Notes: generated from the letters alone by a model not told the origin. 10,182 nucleotides of DNA from Actinomycetota bacterium (GCA_013816275.1 JACDER010000024.1:1-10182), one strand, 5' to 3'; shown: positions 1 through 6,633, counted from the first letter of the stretch. Program-made: numbers and translations.

Positions 1-249
1 GTAGTCACCGAGCAGAAGCGCCGTGTCCCCGTCCGCCGGAGCGAAGAGCCTCGGCCGGCCGTAGTGGAGCAGGTAGCCCTCGTAGATCGTCTCGAGCCCC
101 AGCTTGTATCGCTCCTCGGCGAGCTCGGAGAACGCCGGCTCGCGCTCCTGAAGGTCGGGGGGGCGAAGCGCCGCCTCCCAGAGCGGGCTCTCGCGGGCGG
201 CGCCGGCGCCGATCGCGTCCCAGAGATCAGCGATCGCAGAAGTCGGCAA
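1..249 (-). CDS. Unrecognised protein, N-terminal part only
   Basis: This is the next gene after hemL on the same strand and it runs off the left edge. The frame stays open for 83 codons with strong G/C at third positions, and the translation is protein-like: acidic and Ala/Leu-rich, with segments such as ERYKLGLETIYEGYLLHYGR and ALLLGDY near the cut. The start is uncertain. TTG at 249 (or CTG at 252) would overlap the 3' end of hemL by about 20 bp, and there is no ATG or GTG near. I do not recognise the family. A GDY after a run of Leu is also seen in polyprenyl synthetases, but no Asp-rich motif is visible here, so that is only a thought. Position suggests co-transcription with hemB-hemL. 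Confidence 0.6.
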   Translation of the reverse strand, partial: MPTSAIADLWDAIGAGAARESPLWEAALRPPDLQEREPAFSELAEERYKLGLETIYEGYLLHYGRPRLFAPADGDTALLLGDY

Positions 250-1489
250 CAGCCTCGACCGTCCGGTCGACGTCCTCGTCCGAGTGGGCAAGCGAGAGGA
301 ACAGGGCCTCGAATTGCGATGGGGCGACGTAGATTCCGCGCTCGAGCAGGTGGCGGAAGAGCGCTCCGTAGCGATCGGTGTCGGACGCGGCGGCCTCGTC
401 GTAGTTGCGCACCGGATCCGAGCGCATGAAGAGCGTGAGCATCGCCCCGACGCGCTGCACGCGCCCGAAGGCGCGCAGGCCTTCCTCCAGCCGCGCCCCC
501 CGCCGTTCGAGCTCGTCGTAGACGGCTTCGTCGCGGAGACGGCGCAGCACCGCGAGCCCGGCGGCGGTGGCCAGGGGGTTGCCGGAGAGCGTCCCCGCCT
601 GGTAGACGTCGCCGGAGGGCGCAAGGCGGCCCATGAGCTCGGCCGGGCCGCCGAAGGCGGCAAGGGGTAGCCCACCGCCCACGATCTTCCCCAGGATGGT
701 CAGGTCCGGGGTCACCCCGAAGCGCTCCTGGGCACCGCCGCGGCCCACGCGGAACCCGGTGATCACCTCGTCGAAGACGAGGAGCGCCCCGGAGGCGTCG
801 CAGAGCGCGCGGAGCGCCTCGAGGAATCCAGGCTCGGGAGGGACAACGCCCATGTTCCCGGCCACCGGCTCGACCAGGATGCAGGCGAGCCCTTCGCCGT
901 AGCGCTCGACCGCGGAGGCGGCGGCCACGACGTCGTTGTACGGCGCGACCACCGTGTCGGCGGTCACTCCGGTCGGGACGCCGGGGCTGGACGGGATCCC
1001 GAGCGTGGCAATACCAGAGCCAGCGTCGGCCAGGAGGGCGTCGACGTGCCCGTGGTAGCAGCCGGCGAACCGGAGGATCCGGTCCCGGCTGGTGACCGCC
1101 CGCGCGAGCCGGACGGCGCTCATCGACGCTTCGGTGCCCGAGGAGACGAGGCGGACCTGCTCGATCGAGGGAACCGCGTCGGCGATCTCAGCCGCGAGCT
1201 CGACCTCGCCCTCCGTGGGCGCGCCGAAGCTGGTTCCCCGCTGGGCGGCCTCCTGGACGGCGGCAACCGTCTCCGGATCCGCGTGGCCGAAGATCAGCGG
1301 CCCCCACGACATCACCCAGTCGAGGTAGCGCCTGCCGTCGACATCCTCCAGGTACGCCCCCTCTCCGCGCCGGAAGAAGATCGGCTCGTCGAGGCCGACG
1401 GCCCGCATCGCGCGCACGGGTGAGTTCACCCCTCCCGGGATGAGCCGGCTCGCGCGACGGAAGAGATCGCTGCGCGTCCCTAGAGCCAC
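227..1489 (-). CDS. hemL: Glutamate-1-semialdehyde 2,1-aminomutase
   Basis: A cytoplasmic PLP enzyme that converts glutamate-1-semialdehyde to 5-aminolevulinate, the last step of the C5 route into heme and other tetrapyrroles. The 420-residue product is close to the usual family length. The N-terminus carries the family pattern [11 protein letters not shown] (about 17-27). SSGTEA at 116-121 and CYHGH at 144-148 belong to the cofactor pocket, DEVITGFR at 240-247 holds the PLP-ring Asp, and K268 in [10 protein letters not shown] is the expected Schiff-base lysine. GNPLA follows at about 303-307. The start is GTG, overlapping the end of hemB by 10 bp. An AAGGA nine bases upstream, inside hemB, supports it. 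Nothing looks broken. HemB, the next enzyme in the pathway, is encoded directly upstream. Confidence 0.97.
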   Translation of the reverse strand: MALGTRSDLFRRASRLIPGGVNSPVRAMRAVGLDEPIFFRRGEGAYLEDVDGRRYLDWVMSWGPLIFGHADPETVAAVQEAAQRGTSFGAPTEGEVELAAEIADAVPSIEQVRLVSSGTEASMSAVRLARAVTSRDRILRFAGCYHGHVDALLADAGSGIATLGIPSSPGVPTGVTADTVVAPYNDVVAAASAVERYGEGLACILVEPVAGNMGVVPPEPGFLEALRALCDASGALLVFDEVITGFRVGRGGAQERFGVTPDLTILGKIVGGGLPLAAFGGPAELMGRLAPSGDVYQAGTLSGNPLATAAGLAVLRRLRDEAVYDELERRGARLEEGLRAFGRVQRVGAMLTLFMRSDPVRNYDEAAASDTDRYGALFRHLLERGIYVAPSQFEALFLSLAHSDEDVDRTVEAVADFCDR

Positions 1490-2442
1490 TGCGCCAATTC
1501 CTTCGTCCAGTAGGAGACGACGAACTCGGCTCCGGCGCGCTTGATCGCGGTCAGCGACTCGAGCGCGGCCGCGCGCTCGTCCAGCCAGCCGTGGCGGGCC
1601 GCCGCCTTGACCATTGCGTACTCGCCGGAGACGTTGTAGGCGGCAACCGGGAGGTCGAAGCGGTCACGTGCGGCGCGAATGACGTCGAGGTACGGCAGCG
1701 CGGGCTTGACCATCAGCACGTCGGCGCCCTCGGAGGCGTCGAGCGCGAGCTCGCGGAGCGCTTCGCGGACGTTGGCAGGATCCATCTGGTAGCCCCGGCG
1801 ATCGCCGAACGAGGGGGCCGACTCGGCGGCCTCGCGGAACGGCCCGTAGAAGGCGGACGCGTACTTCGCGGCGTAGGCGACGATCGGGGTCAGCTCGAGG
1901 CCGGCCTCGTCGAGCGCCGAGCGGATCGCGGCGACGCGGCCGTCCATCATGTCGCTCGGGCACACGGCGTCAGCTCCGGCTTCCGCATGGCTCACCGCTG
2001 TCCGTGCGATCAGCTCGAGGCTTTCGTCGTTCGCGACCTCGCCCTCGCGGATGACGCCGCAATGGCCGTGGGAGGTGTATTCGCACAGACAGACGTCGGC
2101 GAGCAGAAGCAGGTCCGGATGCCGCGCGCGCAGCGCCTGAAGCGCGCGCTGGACGATCCCGTCGTCGTCGTAGGCGCCCGAGCCTTCCTCGTCCTTCTCC
2201 TCGGGAATGCCGAAGAGCAAGACCGCACGCACGCCGAGCGCGACGAGCTCATCCGCCTCGCGGGCGAGATCCTCGACCGAGAATCGCCCCATCGCGGGCA
2301 GCTCAGGATTGGCGCGGGAGTCCGGGCCGACGAAGAGCGGCATCACGAAGTCGTCGAGGACGAGCCTCGTCTCGCGGACGAGCCCGCGGAGCCTGTCGGT
2401 CCGCCTGAGGCGGCGGAGCCGAGTCTTCGGGAACGTGCTCAC
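1480..2442 (-). CDS. hemB: Porphobilinogen synthase (5-aminolevulinate dehydratase), zinc type
   Basis: Condenses two 5-aminolevulinate molecules to porphobilinogen, using the product of HemL encoded just downstream. The protein has 320 residues, normal for the family (320-340). The substrate lysines are K193 in AAKYAS and K246 in VLMVKPA. Cysteines 118, 120 and 128 in [13 protein letters not shown] match the three-cysteine catalytic zinc site, so this is the zinc-dependent form, not the Asp-rich magnesium form. MDPAN (220-224) and YNVSGEYAM further on are also typical. The start is GTG, 9 bp after the stop of the VOC gene, with only a weak ribosome site, so translation may depend on coupling to the upstream gene. 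The stop codon lies within the first codons of hemL. Confidence 0.97.
   Translation of the reverse strand: MSTFPKTRLRRLRRTDRLRGLVRETRLVLDDFVMPLFVGPDSRANPELPAMGRFSVEDLAREADELVALGVRAVLLFGIPEEKDEEGSGAYDDDGIVQRALQALRARHPDLLLLADVCLCEYTSHGHCGVIREGEVANDESLELIARTAVSHAEAGADAVCPSDMMDGRVAAIRSALDEAGLELTPIVAYAAKYASAFYGPFREAAESAPSFGDRRGYQMDPANVREALRELALDASEGADVLMVKPALPYLDVIRAARDRFDLPVAAYNVSGEYAMVKAAARHGWLDERAAALESLTAIKRAGAEFVVSYWTKELAQWL
1499..1503 (-). promoter_or_regulatory. Ribosome binding site of hemL
   Basis: AAGGA on the minus strand, nine bases before the GTG start of hemL and inside the last codons of hemB. It is the clearest Shine-Dalgarno sequence in the left operon and decides in favour of the GTG start with a 10 bp overlap. 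Confidence 0.6.
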
Positions 2443-2451
2443 GCCCGAATG

Positions 2452-2799
2452 CTACGCCGGGCGCGGCTCCCACAGCTCGAACCGGTTCCCCTCCGGATCG
2501 GTTGCCCAGCCGAAGCGGCCGTAGTCGTGCTGCTCGACCTTGTCGTCGACGACCGCGCCGGCGGCCCGGAGCTGGACGAGCATCGCATCGAGATCGCTGA
2601 CGCGGTAGTTGAGCATCGACTGCTGGTCGAGCCGCCCGAAGTAGCCGGTGTCGGCATTAAACGCGGACCAGACCGTCAGGTCTCCGCGCTCCGCCTCGAA
2701 CATCTGCGGAACTCCGAGGTTCTCTGTGTACCACGCTTGGAGCACTTCGGGATCGCGGGCGCGGAAGAAGACGCCGCCGATGCCGAGTACCCGCTCCAT
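2452..2799 (-). CDS. VOC (glyoxalase/bleomycin-resistance fold) protein
   Basis: A small cytoplasmic protein of 115 residues with two βαβββ-like halves. The first is GIGGVFFRARDPEVLQAWY followed by ENLGV (about 6-30). The second starts at NYRVSDLDA (64-72) and ends in WATDPEGNRFELWEP (98-112), the standard last strand of VOC domains. Of the usual metal ligands only E108 in FELW is evident. The first-strand His is missing and the position in the second half is Asn64, so metal-dependent chemistry is doubtful and a binding role is possible. It lies 18 bp after the ABC permease and 9 bp before hemB, so it is probably co-transcribed. The ATG start has no strong ribosome site. The family fold is clear; the function is not. 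Confidence 0.85.
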   Translation of the reverse strand: MERVLGIGGVFFRARDPEVLQAWYTENLGVPQMFEAERGDLTVWSAFNADTGYFGRLDQQSMLNYRVSDLDAMLVQLRAAGAVVDDKVEQHDYGRFGWATDPEGNRFELWEPRPA

Positions 2800-2817
2800 C
2801 CGCGCCGATGCTACTCG

Positions 2818-4146
2818 TCAGGCGAGCAGCCGTCGCGCGGCCACACGGGCCAGCAATCCGAACCCGCCGCCGAGGCCGAGCAGCCAGAGCGCCTCGCGAC
2901 CGGTTCCGCTCCATGGGCTCGAATCGAAGAGCGCGGATTGAAAGAGGCGCGCCGCATGGCTGAAGGGGAACGCCTCGCTGATCCATGCGGCTGCGGGCAC
3001 GACTTCCTTCGGGACGAGACCGAGGAACACGATCGGCAAGACGATGAGCACGGCGACCAGAGACGCCGTCCTCGCCTCCCGTGCGAGGCCGCCGATCAGC
3101 GCGCCGAGGGCGCCAAGACTCGCGCCCGCGAGCGCGACTCCGGCGAGTAGCAGCGGCAACCGCTCCCACGGCTCGCCGCCCTCGATCCCCGCGGCCTGGA
3201 TGATGATGCCGAAGACGAGCGCGATCCCCGCGCCCAGTCCGAGCGCGACGGCGGCCGCGAGCGCGACCTTCGCCCACACCAACTGGCCGAACCCCACCAG
3301 CCCGCGCGCGAGCCTGCCGATCACGTTCTCGTCCCGTTCGGCCGCGAGGGCGCTCGCCGCCAGGAGCAGCGTCAGGAAGGCAATCGTGACCGCGAGCGCA
3401 TACGACTGCACCTGCGCCGAGAGAGCCCACGTCCGACCGCGCTTGGAGACCTCGACGAGCTGGATCGGGTTCGCTGTCGCCCGCATGGCGGCGTCCGTCT
3501 GCGCGAGTGCGAGCCGCGCGTCGTGGACGAAGGCGATGACCCGGTCGCGCTGGGAGCTCGGCGGAAGCTGCGCGAGCAGCTCTTCGGACTTGTCGAGGCC
3601 GAGGATCTCGATCTTCCGGCCCAGGAAGCTGATCGTCGCCCCGTGCTTGAGAGCGTGCACGTAGCCCAGGTTCGTGCGAATGAAGGCGCCCTGGAGTTGG
3701 CGGTTCAGCGAGTAGACGAGCGCCTGGATCTGCTGCTTGACCCGCGAGGCCAGCGTTCCCGTACCGGTCTGGACCTGCAGCTGCGGGCTGTGGAGCATGC
3801 CGCGAAGATTCGAGAGGAAGTCCTGCGGAACCGTGATCACGGCGACGACTTCTCCGTTCCGCAGCTCGCGCTCGGCCTCGTCGCGCGAGAGCCCGACCAG
3901 CTTGACGCTCTCGCTCACGTTCCGGATCGTCTTGTCCACGTTGAACGTCTCGCCCGCGAGCGTGATCGTGTGCGGCAGGCCCGCTTCGTCGACGAGCGCC
4001 ACGCGCGGCTTCGCGCTCGCATAGCCGGCGACGAGCCCGACGAGCAGGGCGATCACGAGCGGGTACGCGACGAGCGTGCCCAGCAGGACCGGCGAGCGCC
4101 GGAGGATCCGCAGGTCCTTCCGGACGAGGAGGAGGACCGGCCTCAT
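2818..4146 (-). CDS. ABC-2 type transporter permease
   Basis: An integral membrane protein of 442 residues and probable partner of the ATPase encoded just upstream. One helix lies near the N-terminus (about 20-44) after a basic cytoplasmic stretch, followed by a roughly 200-residue soluble loop (45-245) expected outside the membrane. About five helices form the C-terminal half (near 248-268, 290-318, 330-355, 360-378, 418-438). This one-loop-five layout is that of ABC-2 exporters with an enlarged first extracytoplasmic domain. The EAFPFSHAARLF segment (391-402) before the last helix resembles the conserved late motif of ABC-2 permeases. The ATG overlaps the ATPase stop as ATGA, a sign of coupled translation. 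The substrate is unknown. At twice the usual size of a CcmB, it is not an obvious heme exporter despite the hem genes downstream. Confidence 0.9.
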   Translation of the reverse strand: MRPVLLLVRKDLRILRRSPVLLGTLVAYPLVIALLVGLVAGYASAKPRVALVDEAGLPHTITLAGETFNVDKTIRNVSESVKLVGLSRDEAERELRNGEVVAVITVPQDFLSNLRGMLHSPQLQVQTGTGTLASRVKQQIQALVYSLNRQLQGAFIRTNLGYVHALKHGATISFLGRKIEILGLDKSEELLAQLPPSSQRDRVIAFVHDARLALAQTDAAMRATANPIQLVEVSKRGRTWALSAQVQSYALAVTIAFLTLLLAASALAAERDENVIGRLARGLVGFGQLVWAKVALAAAVALGLGAGIALVFGIIIQAAGIEGGEPWERLPLLLAGVALAGASLGALGALIGGLAREARTASLVAVLIVLPIVFLGLVPKEVVPAAAWISEAFPFSHAARLFQSALFDSSPWSGTGREALWLLGLGGGFGLLARVAARRLLA

Positions 4147-4817
4147 ACGAGCGTGCGCGCGAGCTCGGTCCGCTCGTACTCCTCCAGCGGGCCGTCGAAG
4201 GCCAGGACCCCCTCCAGCAGCACGAGAACGCGATCGGCGTGGCCCTCGAGCTCCTCGTGGTTCTGGGTCGCGAACACGACGGCTCCACCGCGCTGCTTGT
4301 GCAGGACCGCGGTCTGCCAGAGCTTCCGGCGCTGTGGCGGATCGAGCGCAGCCGTCGGCTCGTCGAGGAGCAGGACGTCAGGGTTTCCGAGGAGCGAGAT
4401 CGCCAGGTTGAGGCGCTGCCGGTTTCCGACGGACAGGCGCGCGCTCGGGCGCGCCGAGTCGGGTAGCTCGAACTGGGCGAGCAACCTGCCGGCGGCCGCG
4501 GGCGGATCGGACTCGCCTTCCAGCTCCGCGAAGAGCTCCAGGTTCTCCCGCGGCGAAAGCCGTCCGTAATGCGCGGGCCGCTGCGGCGTCCAGCCGATTC
4601 GCATTCCCTCGCGGCGCTCGACGGCCCCTGAGGTCGGCGTCAGGCTCCCTGCGAGCAGCGCGAGCAGGGTGGACTTCCCGGCTCCGTTCGGCCCGAGGAG
4701 GGCGACGACTTCGGCCTCGCGGATCTCGAGGGTCGTCGGCTGCAGCGCCGTCTGATCCCCAAAACGGCGGCTTGCGGCCCGGGCCGCGAGAACCGGGCTC
4801 GTGTCGCCCGTCACCAC
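4143..4817 (-). CDS. ABC transporter ATP-binding protein
   Basis: A 224-residue nucleotide-binding subunit that should power the permease encoded directly after it. Walker A is GPNGAGKST (42-50), the Q-loop Gln is at 79 (TPQRPAHY), the signature is LSVGNRQ (128-134) where LSGGQ is usual, and Walker B is LLLLDEPTAALD. The switch position reads ATQNHEE (183-189), so the common H-loop His is Gln185 with a His two residues later. The frame is closed by a TAG upstream, leaving GTG at 4817 or the adjacent GTG at 4814 as the only good starts. The second overlaps the stop of a possible leader ORF. It is the first gene of the left operon, and its promoter should lie in the divergent region at 4818-5071. 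Confidence 0.93.
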   Translation of the reverse strand: MVTGDTSPVLAARAASRRFGDQTALQPTTLEIREAEVVALLGPNGAGKSTLLALLAGSLTPTSGAVERREGMRIGWTPQRPAHYGRLSPRENLELFAELEGESDPPAAAGRLLAQFELPDSARPSARLSVGNRQRLNLAISLLGNPDVLLLDEPTAALDPPQRRKLWQTAVLHKQRGGAVVFATQNHEELEGHADRVLVLLEGVLAFDGPLEEYERTELARTLV

Positions 4818-4885
4818 CTGCGGACGCTGCGCCGTCCGTCTCCGGTCCTAGAGTTCGCGGCGATCCGGTGCGCTCCAGGAGCCAT
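4811..4885 (-). CDS. Possible 24-residue leader ORF before the ABC operon
   Basis: An ATG seven bases after a TACGAT hexamer opens a frame of 24 codons rich in Arg (MAPGAHRIAANS at the start, RRW at the end). It stops at a TGA that overlaps the second GTG of the ATPase gene (GTGA). The geometry fits a leaderless upstream ORF coupled to the ATPase. The codon usage is less convincing than in the neighbouring genes, and such a short frame can arise by chance. An ATG three codons upstream is an alternative start. Confidence 0.2.
   Translation of the reverse strand: MAPGAHRIAANSRTGDGRRSVRRW
4821..4838 (-). promoter_or_regulatory. Hairpin next to the ABC ATPase start
   Basis: On the minus strand CGGACG and CGTCCG form a perfect 6 bp G/C stem around a six-base loop, ending 3 bases before the first GTG of the ATPase gene. 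It could limit ribosome access unless opened by translation from upstream. The structure is plain in the sequence; the role is inference. Confidence 0.3.
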
Positions 4886-4892
4886 CCGAGCC

Positions 4893-4898
4893 ATCGTA
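4893..4898 (-). promoter_or_regulatory. Possible -10 element for the ABC-hem operon
   Basis: TACGAT on the minus strand fits the actinobacterial TAnnnT -10 pattern and sits seven bases before an ATG. This is the same spacing as between the plus-strand -10 and the M23 ATG. No good -35 is visible 17-19 bases upstream, so the call is weak. Confidence 0.25.
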
Positions 4899-4923
4899 AC
4901 GAGGCCGTCGTCCCCGGCTGGGA

Positions 4924-4939
4924 CTGGTCGTTCGACCAG
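4924..4939. promoter_or_regulatory. Perfect inverted repeat, candidate operator
   Basis: CTGGTCG and CGACCAG are separated by TT, giving seven matched pairs centred between the two divergent operons. It lies just upstream of where a -35 for the minus-strand TACGAT element would fall, and about 100 bp upstream of the plus-strand -35. It could be a dimeric regulator site. I do not match it to a named regulator. Confidence 0.35.
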
Positions 4940-5035
4940 GACGGCTCGCTGGCGCTCGATCGTCAGGAGCTCTGGCCCGACCCGAGGCCCAGGCCCCGAG
5001 TCGTCCTGACAGAGGCTCCTGCGCCGGTCGAGCGG

Positions 5036-5064
5036 TTGAAAGAGGAGTCGGGACCCGCTACGGT
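5036..5064 (+). promoter_or_regulatory. Vegetative promoter for a leaderless M23/YmdB transcript
   Basis: TTGAAA (5036-5041), a 17-base spacer and TACGGT (5059-5064) make a near-consensus housekeeping sigma promoter in a very G/C-rich background. The ATG at 5072 begins 8 bases after the last -10 base, where transcription would be expected to start, so the mRNA should have essentially no leader. No ribosome site precedes this ATG, which agrees. Confidence 0.7.
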
Positions 5065-5071
5065 CCGACCG

Positions 5072-5851
5072 ATGCGCTCGCGTCCCTCCAGGCAGGCGCG
5101 TCTCGAGCGACAGCGTCGTGTGAGAGCGCGGCGGCGGGCCGGGAGGCTTGCCGGAGCGATCGTGCTGGGTGCCGTCTTGCTCGTGACCCTGCTGCTGACA
5201 GCCTTCGCCTCGTCGCACGGACGGACCGTGGCCGCTCCCGTACCCGCGCCGGCGCAGCGGCTCCTCCCCACCGGCCCTCCGAGCCCCCAGGTGATCGCCC
5301 TCCAGGGCTCGCTGCGCATCCAGCTTCCCGTCCCGCAGGAGCGCCTGACGGCGATCGGCGTGTACGGCACCGGCGACGCCGCGCTTCCGCTCCGTCCGCT
5401 CGGAACCAGAGGAAACCAGGGCTTCATCACGCGAACGTTCCACCGGATCTTCGGCGGCGGCACTGGCCACGGACCTCGCTACTACTCGATGGGCGGGCCC
5501 AGCCCGAGCAACACCACGCTGGACGTCGGAGCCGCGGCGGGCACCGACGTCTACGCGCCGGTCGACGGCACGGTCGTCGGCGTGACCCCGTTCGTGATCA
5601 ACGGTCGGACCATCGGCGCACAGATCGACATCCAGCCGCTCAGCGATCCGGCAGAGGTCGTGTCGATCACGCAACTGCGCCCGGATCCGGCGCTGTCTGT
5701 CGGCGACTCGGTCGCGTCCGCGACGTCCCGGATCGGGACCGTCGCCGACCTGGCGGGGATCGAGCAGCAGGAGCTGGCGCGCTTCACGCAGGACGCCGGC
5801 AACCACGTCACGATCGCCGTCTATCCCGCCGCGACGCTTTCGATCCCCTGA
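5072..5851 (+). CDS. Membrane-anchored M23-fold protein, probably catalytically inactive
   Basis: A 259-residue protein with a strongly basic N-terminus (about 1-26), one membrane helix (about 27-46), a Pro/Ala-rich linker, and a C-terminal domain (about 140-252) resembling the LytM/M23 peptidase fold. TTLDVGAAAGTDVYAPVDGTV corresponds to the M23 stretch that normally reads HxxxD followed by the G-x-P-V-x-A-x-x-x-G-x-V strand. Asp151 is kept, but the His of HxxxD is Asn147. The HxH motif is replaced by NHVTIAV, keeping His245 but with Thr247 at the second His. Two zinc-site positions are therefore lost, and a role as scaffold or hydrolase regulator outside the membrane is more likely than peptidoglycan cleavage. 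The ATG at 5072 fits the leaderless promoter and a normal membrane-anchor N-terminus. The stop codon overlaps the start of the next gene. Confidence 0.75.
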   Translation: MRSRPSRQARLERQRRVRARRRAGRLAGAIVLGAVLLVTLLLTAFASSHGRTVAAPVPAPAQRLLPTGPPSPQVIALQGSLRIQLPVPQERLTAIGVYGTGDAALPLRPLGTRGNQGFITRTFHRIFGGGTGHGPRYYSMGGPSPSNTTLDVGAAAGTDVYAPVDGTVVGVTPFVINGRTIGAQIDIQPLSDPAEVVSITQLRPDPALSVGDSVASATSRIGTVADLAGIEQQELARFTQDAGNHVTIAVYPAATLSIP

Positions 5852-6633
5852 GGATTCTTTTTATCGCTGACGTGTTCGGCCCGCCGGGCCGGGTCGCGGT
5901 CGAAAGCCGGCTTCCCGGGCTGCTCGAGGAGCGCGAGGTCGACTTCTGCGTGGTCAACGGCGAGAACGCGGCCGACGGCGCGGGCCTCACGCCGAAGCTC
6001 GCCGACCGGATCCTCGCCGCGGGCGCCGACGTGGTCACGCTCGGCAACCACGTCTGGCGGCGGATGGAGATCGCGCCCTACCTCGCCCGGTCGGACCGGG
6101 TCATCCGGCCCGCGAATCTCTCGGTGCACGCGCCGGGCACCGGCCTGGCCGTCCAGCCGGCTCGCGATGGAACGCCAGTCGCAGTCGTCAACCTGCTCGG
6201 GCAGCTCTTTCTCTCTCCGGCGCGCAGCCCGTTCGAGATCGTCGACGAGCTGGTCGACGAGGCTCGAAGCCGCACGCCGGTCGTGCTCGTCGACTTCCAC
6301 GCCGAGGCGACCAGCGAGAAGATCGCCATGGCCCGCCTGCTGGATGGAAGGGTCACCGCCGTCGTCGGGACGCACACTCACGTACAGACCAACGACGCAC
6401 GCGTCCTCCCGGGCGGCACCGCGGCGATCACCGACGCGGGGATGACCGGCCCGCACGACTCCGTCATCGGCGTCGACGCCGACCTCGCGATTCAGCGGAT
6501 GCGTACCGGGATGGCGGTCCGCTTCCGCCCGGCCGAGGGCGACGTGCGGATCGAAGGCGTGCTGGTCGAGTGCGGCGAAGACGGGCTGGCGAGTTCGTGC
6601 GAATCCGTCCGGGTAATGGTGGACGCGCTCTAG
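5848..6633 (+). CDS. ymdB: YmdB-family metallophosphoesterase (TIGR00282), CTG start
   Basis: Cytoplasmic calcineurin-like phosphoesterase of the YmdB/DR1281 family, which hydrolyses cyclic nucleotides such as 2',3'-cAMP at a dinuclear metal site. Read from CTG at 5848 the protein has 261 residues and begins RILFIADVFGPPGR, as family members do. The ligands then fall at D8, E39-N40 (NGENAA), N67-H68 (TLGNHVW), H151 (VDFHAE), H176 and H178 (GTHTHVQTND), matching the numbering known for the family almost exactly. The first in-frame GTG (5872) is codon 9 and would remove the D8 ligand. There is no ATG or GTG upstream in frame before the M23 gene's own sequence. CTG overlaps the M23 stop as CTGA, so initiation is probably by coupled termination and restart. 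The next gene starts on this gene's stop codon. Confidence 0.93.
   Translation: MRILFIADVFGPPGRVAVESRLPGLLEEREVDFCVVNGENAADGAGLTPKLADRILAAGADVVTLGNHVWRRMEIAPYLARSDRVIRPANLSVHAPGTGLAVQPARDGTPVAVVNLLGQLFLSPARSPFEIVDELVDEARSRTPVVLVDFHAEATSEKIAMARLLDGRVTAVVGTHTHVQTNDARVLPGGTAAITDAGMTGPHDSVIGVDADLAIQRMRTGMAVRFRPAEGDVRIEGVLVECGEDGLASSCESVRVMVDAL

Larger units (their letters stand above)
4818..5071. other. Divergent intergenic control region
   Basis: About 250 bp between the left (minus) operon and the M23/YmdB (plus) operon. It holds the plus-strand promoter at 5036-5064, an inverted repeat at 4924-4939, a possible minus-strand -10 at 4893-4898, a hairpin at 4821-4838 and a possible leader ORF. 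The plus-strand frame of the M23 gene stays open through this stretch with high third-position G/C, so a longer M23 protein from a GTG at 4868 cannot be excluded, but the promoter position argues against it. No RNA gene or riboswitch was recognised. Confidence 0.7.

Noticed and set aside
1591..3150. Long open frame on the plus strand opposite hemB, the VOC gene and the permease
   Set aside because: It runs antisense across three well-supported genes, and its translation is Arg/Glu/Asp-rich without any recognisable domain, a usual artefact of G/C-rich coding DNA.
2657..4288. Long minus-strand frame overlapping the permease in another frame
   Set aside because: Its Arg/Ala/Pro-rich translation has no domain, while the permease frame shows clear membrane helices.
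3523..4569. Plus-strand frame opposite the ABC genes
   Set aside because: It is antisense to the Walker motifs of the ATPase and to the permease, and no domain is visible.
4963..5055. Repeated CCCGAG/GGCC-rich stretch in the divergent region as a repeat element
   Set aside because: The copies are short and imperfect and expected by chance at this G/C content.
4811..5806. Long minus-strand frame opposite the M23 gene
   Set aside because: The composition is typical of an antisense shadow and the M23/promoter evidence is on the other strand. Only its last 24 codons are kept, as a possible leader ORF.
5852..5872. T-rich run after the M23 stop as a terminator
   Set aside because: There is no stem before it, and it encodes the conserved first strand of the YmdB-family protein (ILFIAD).
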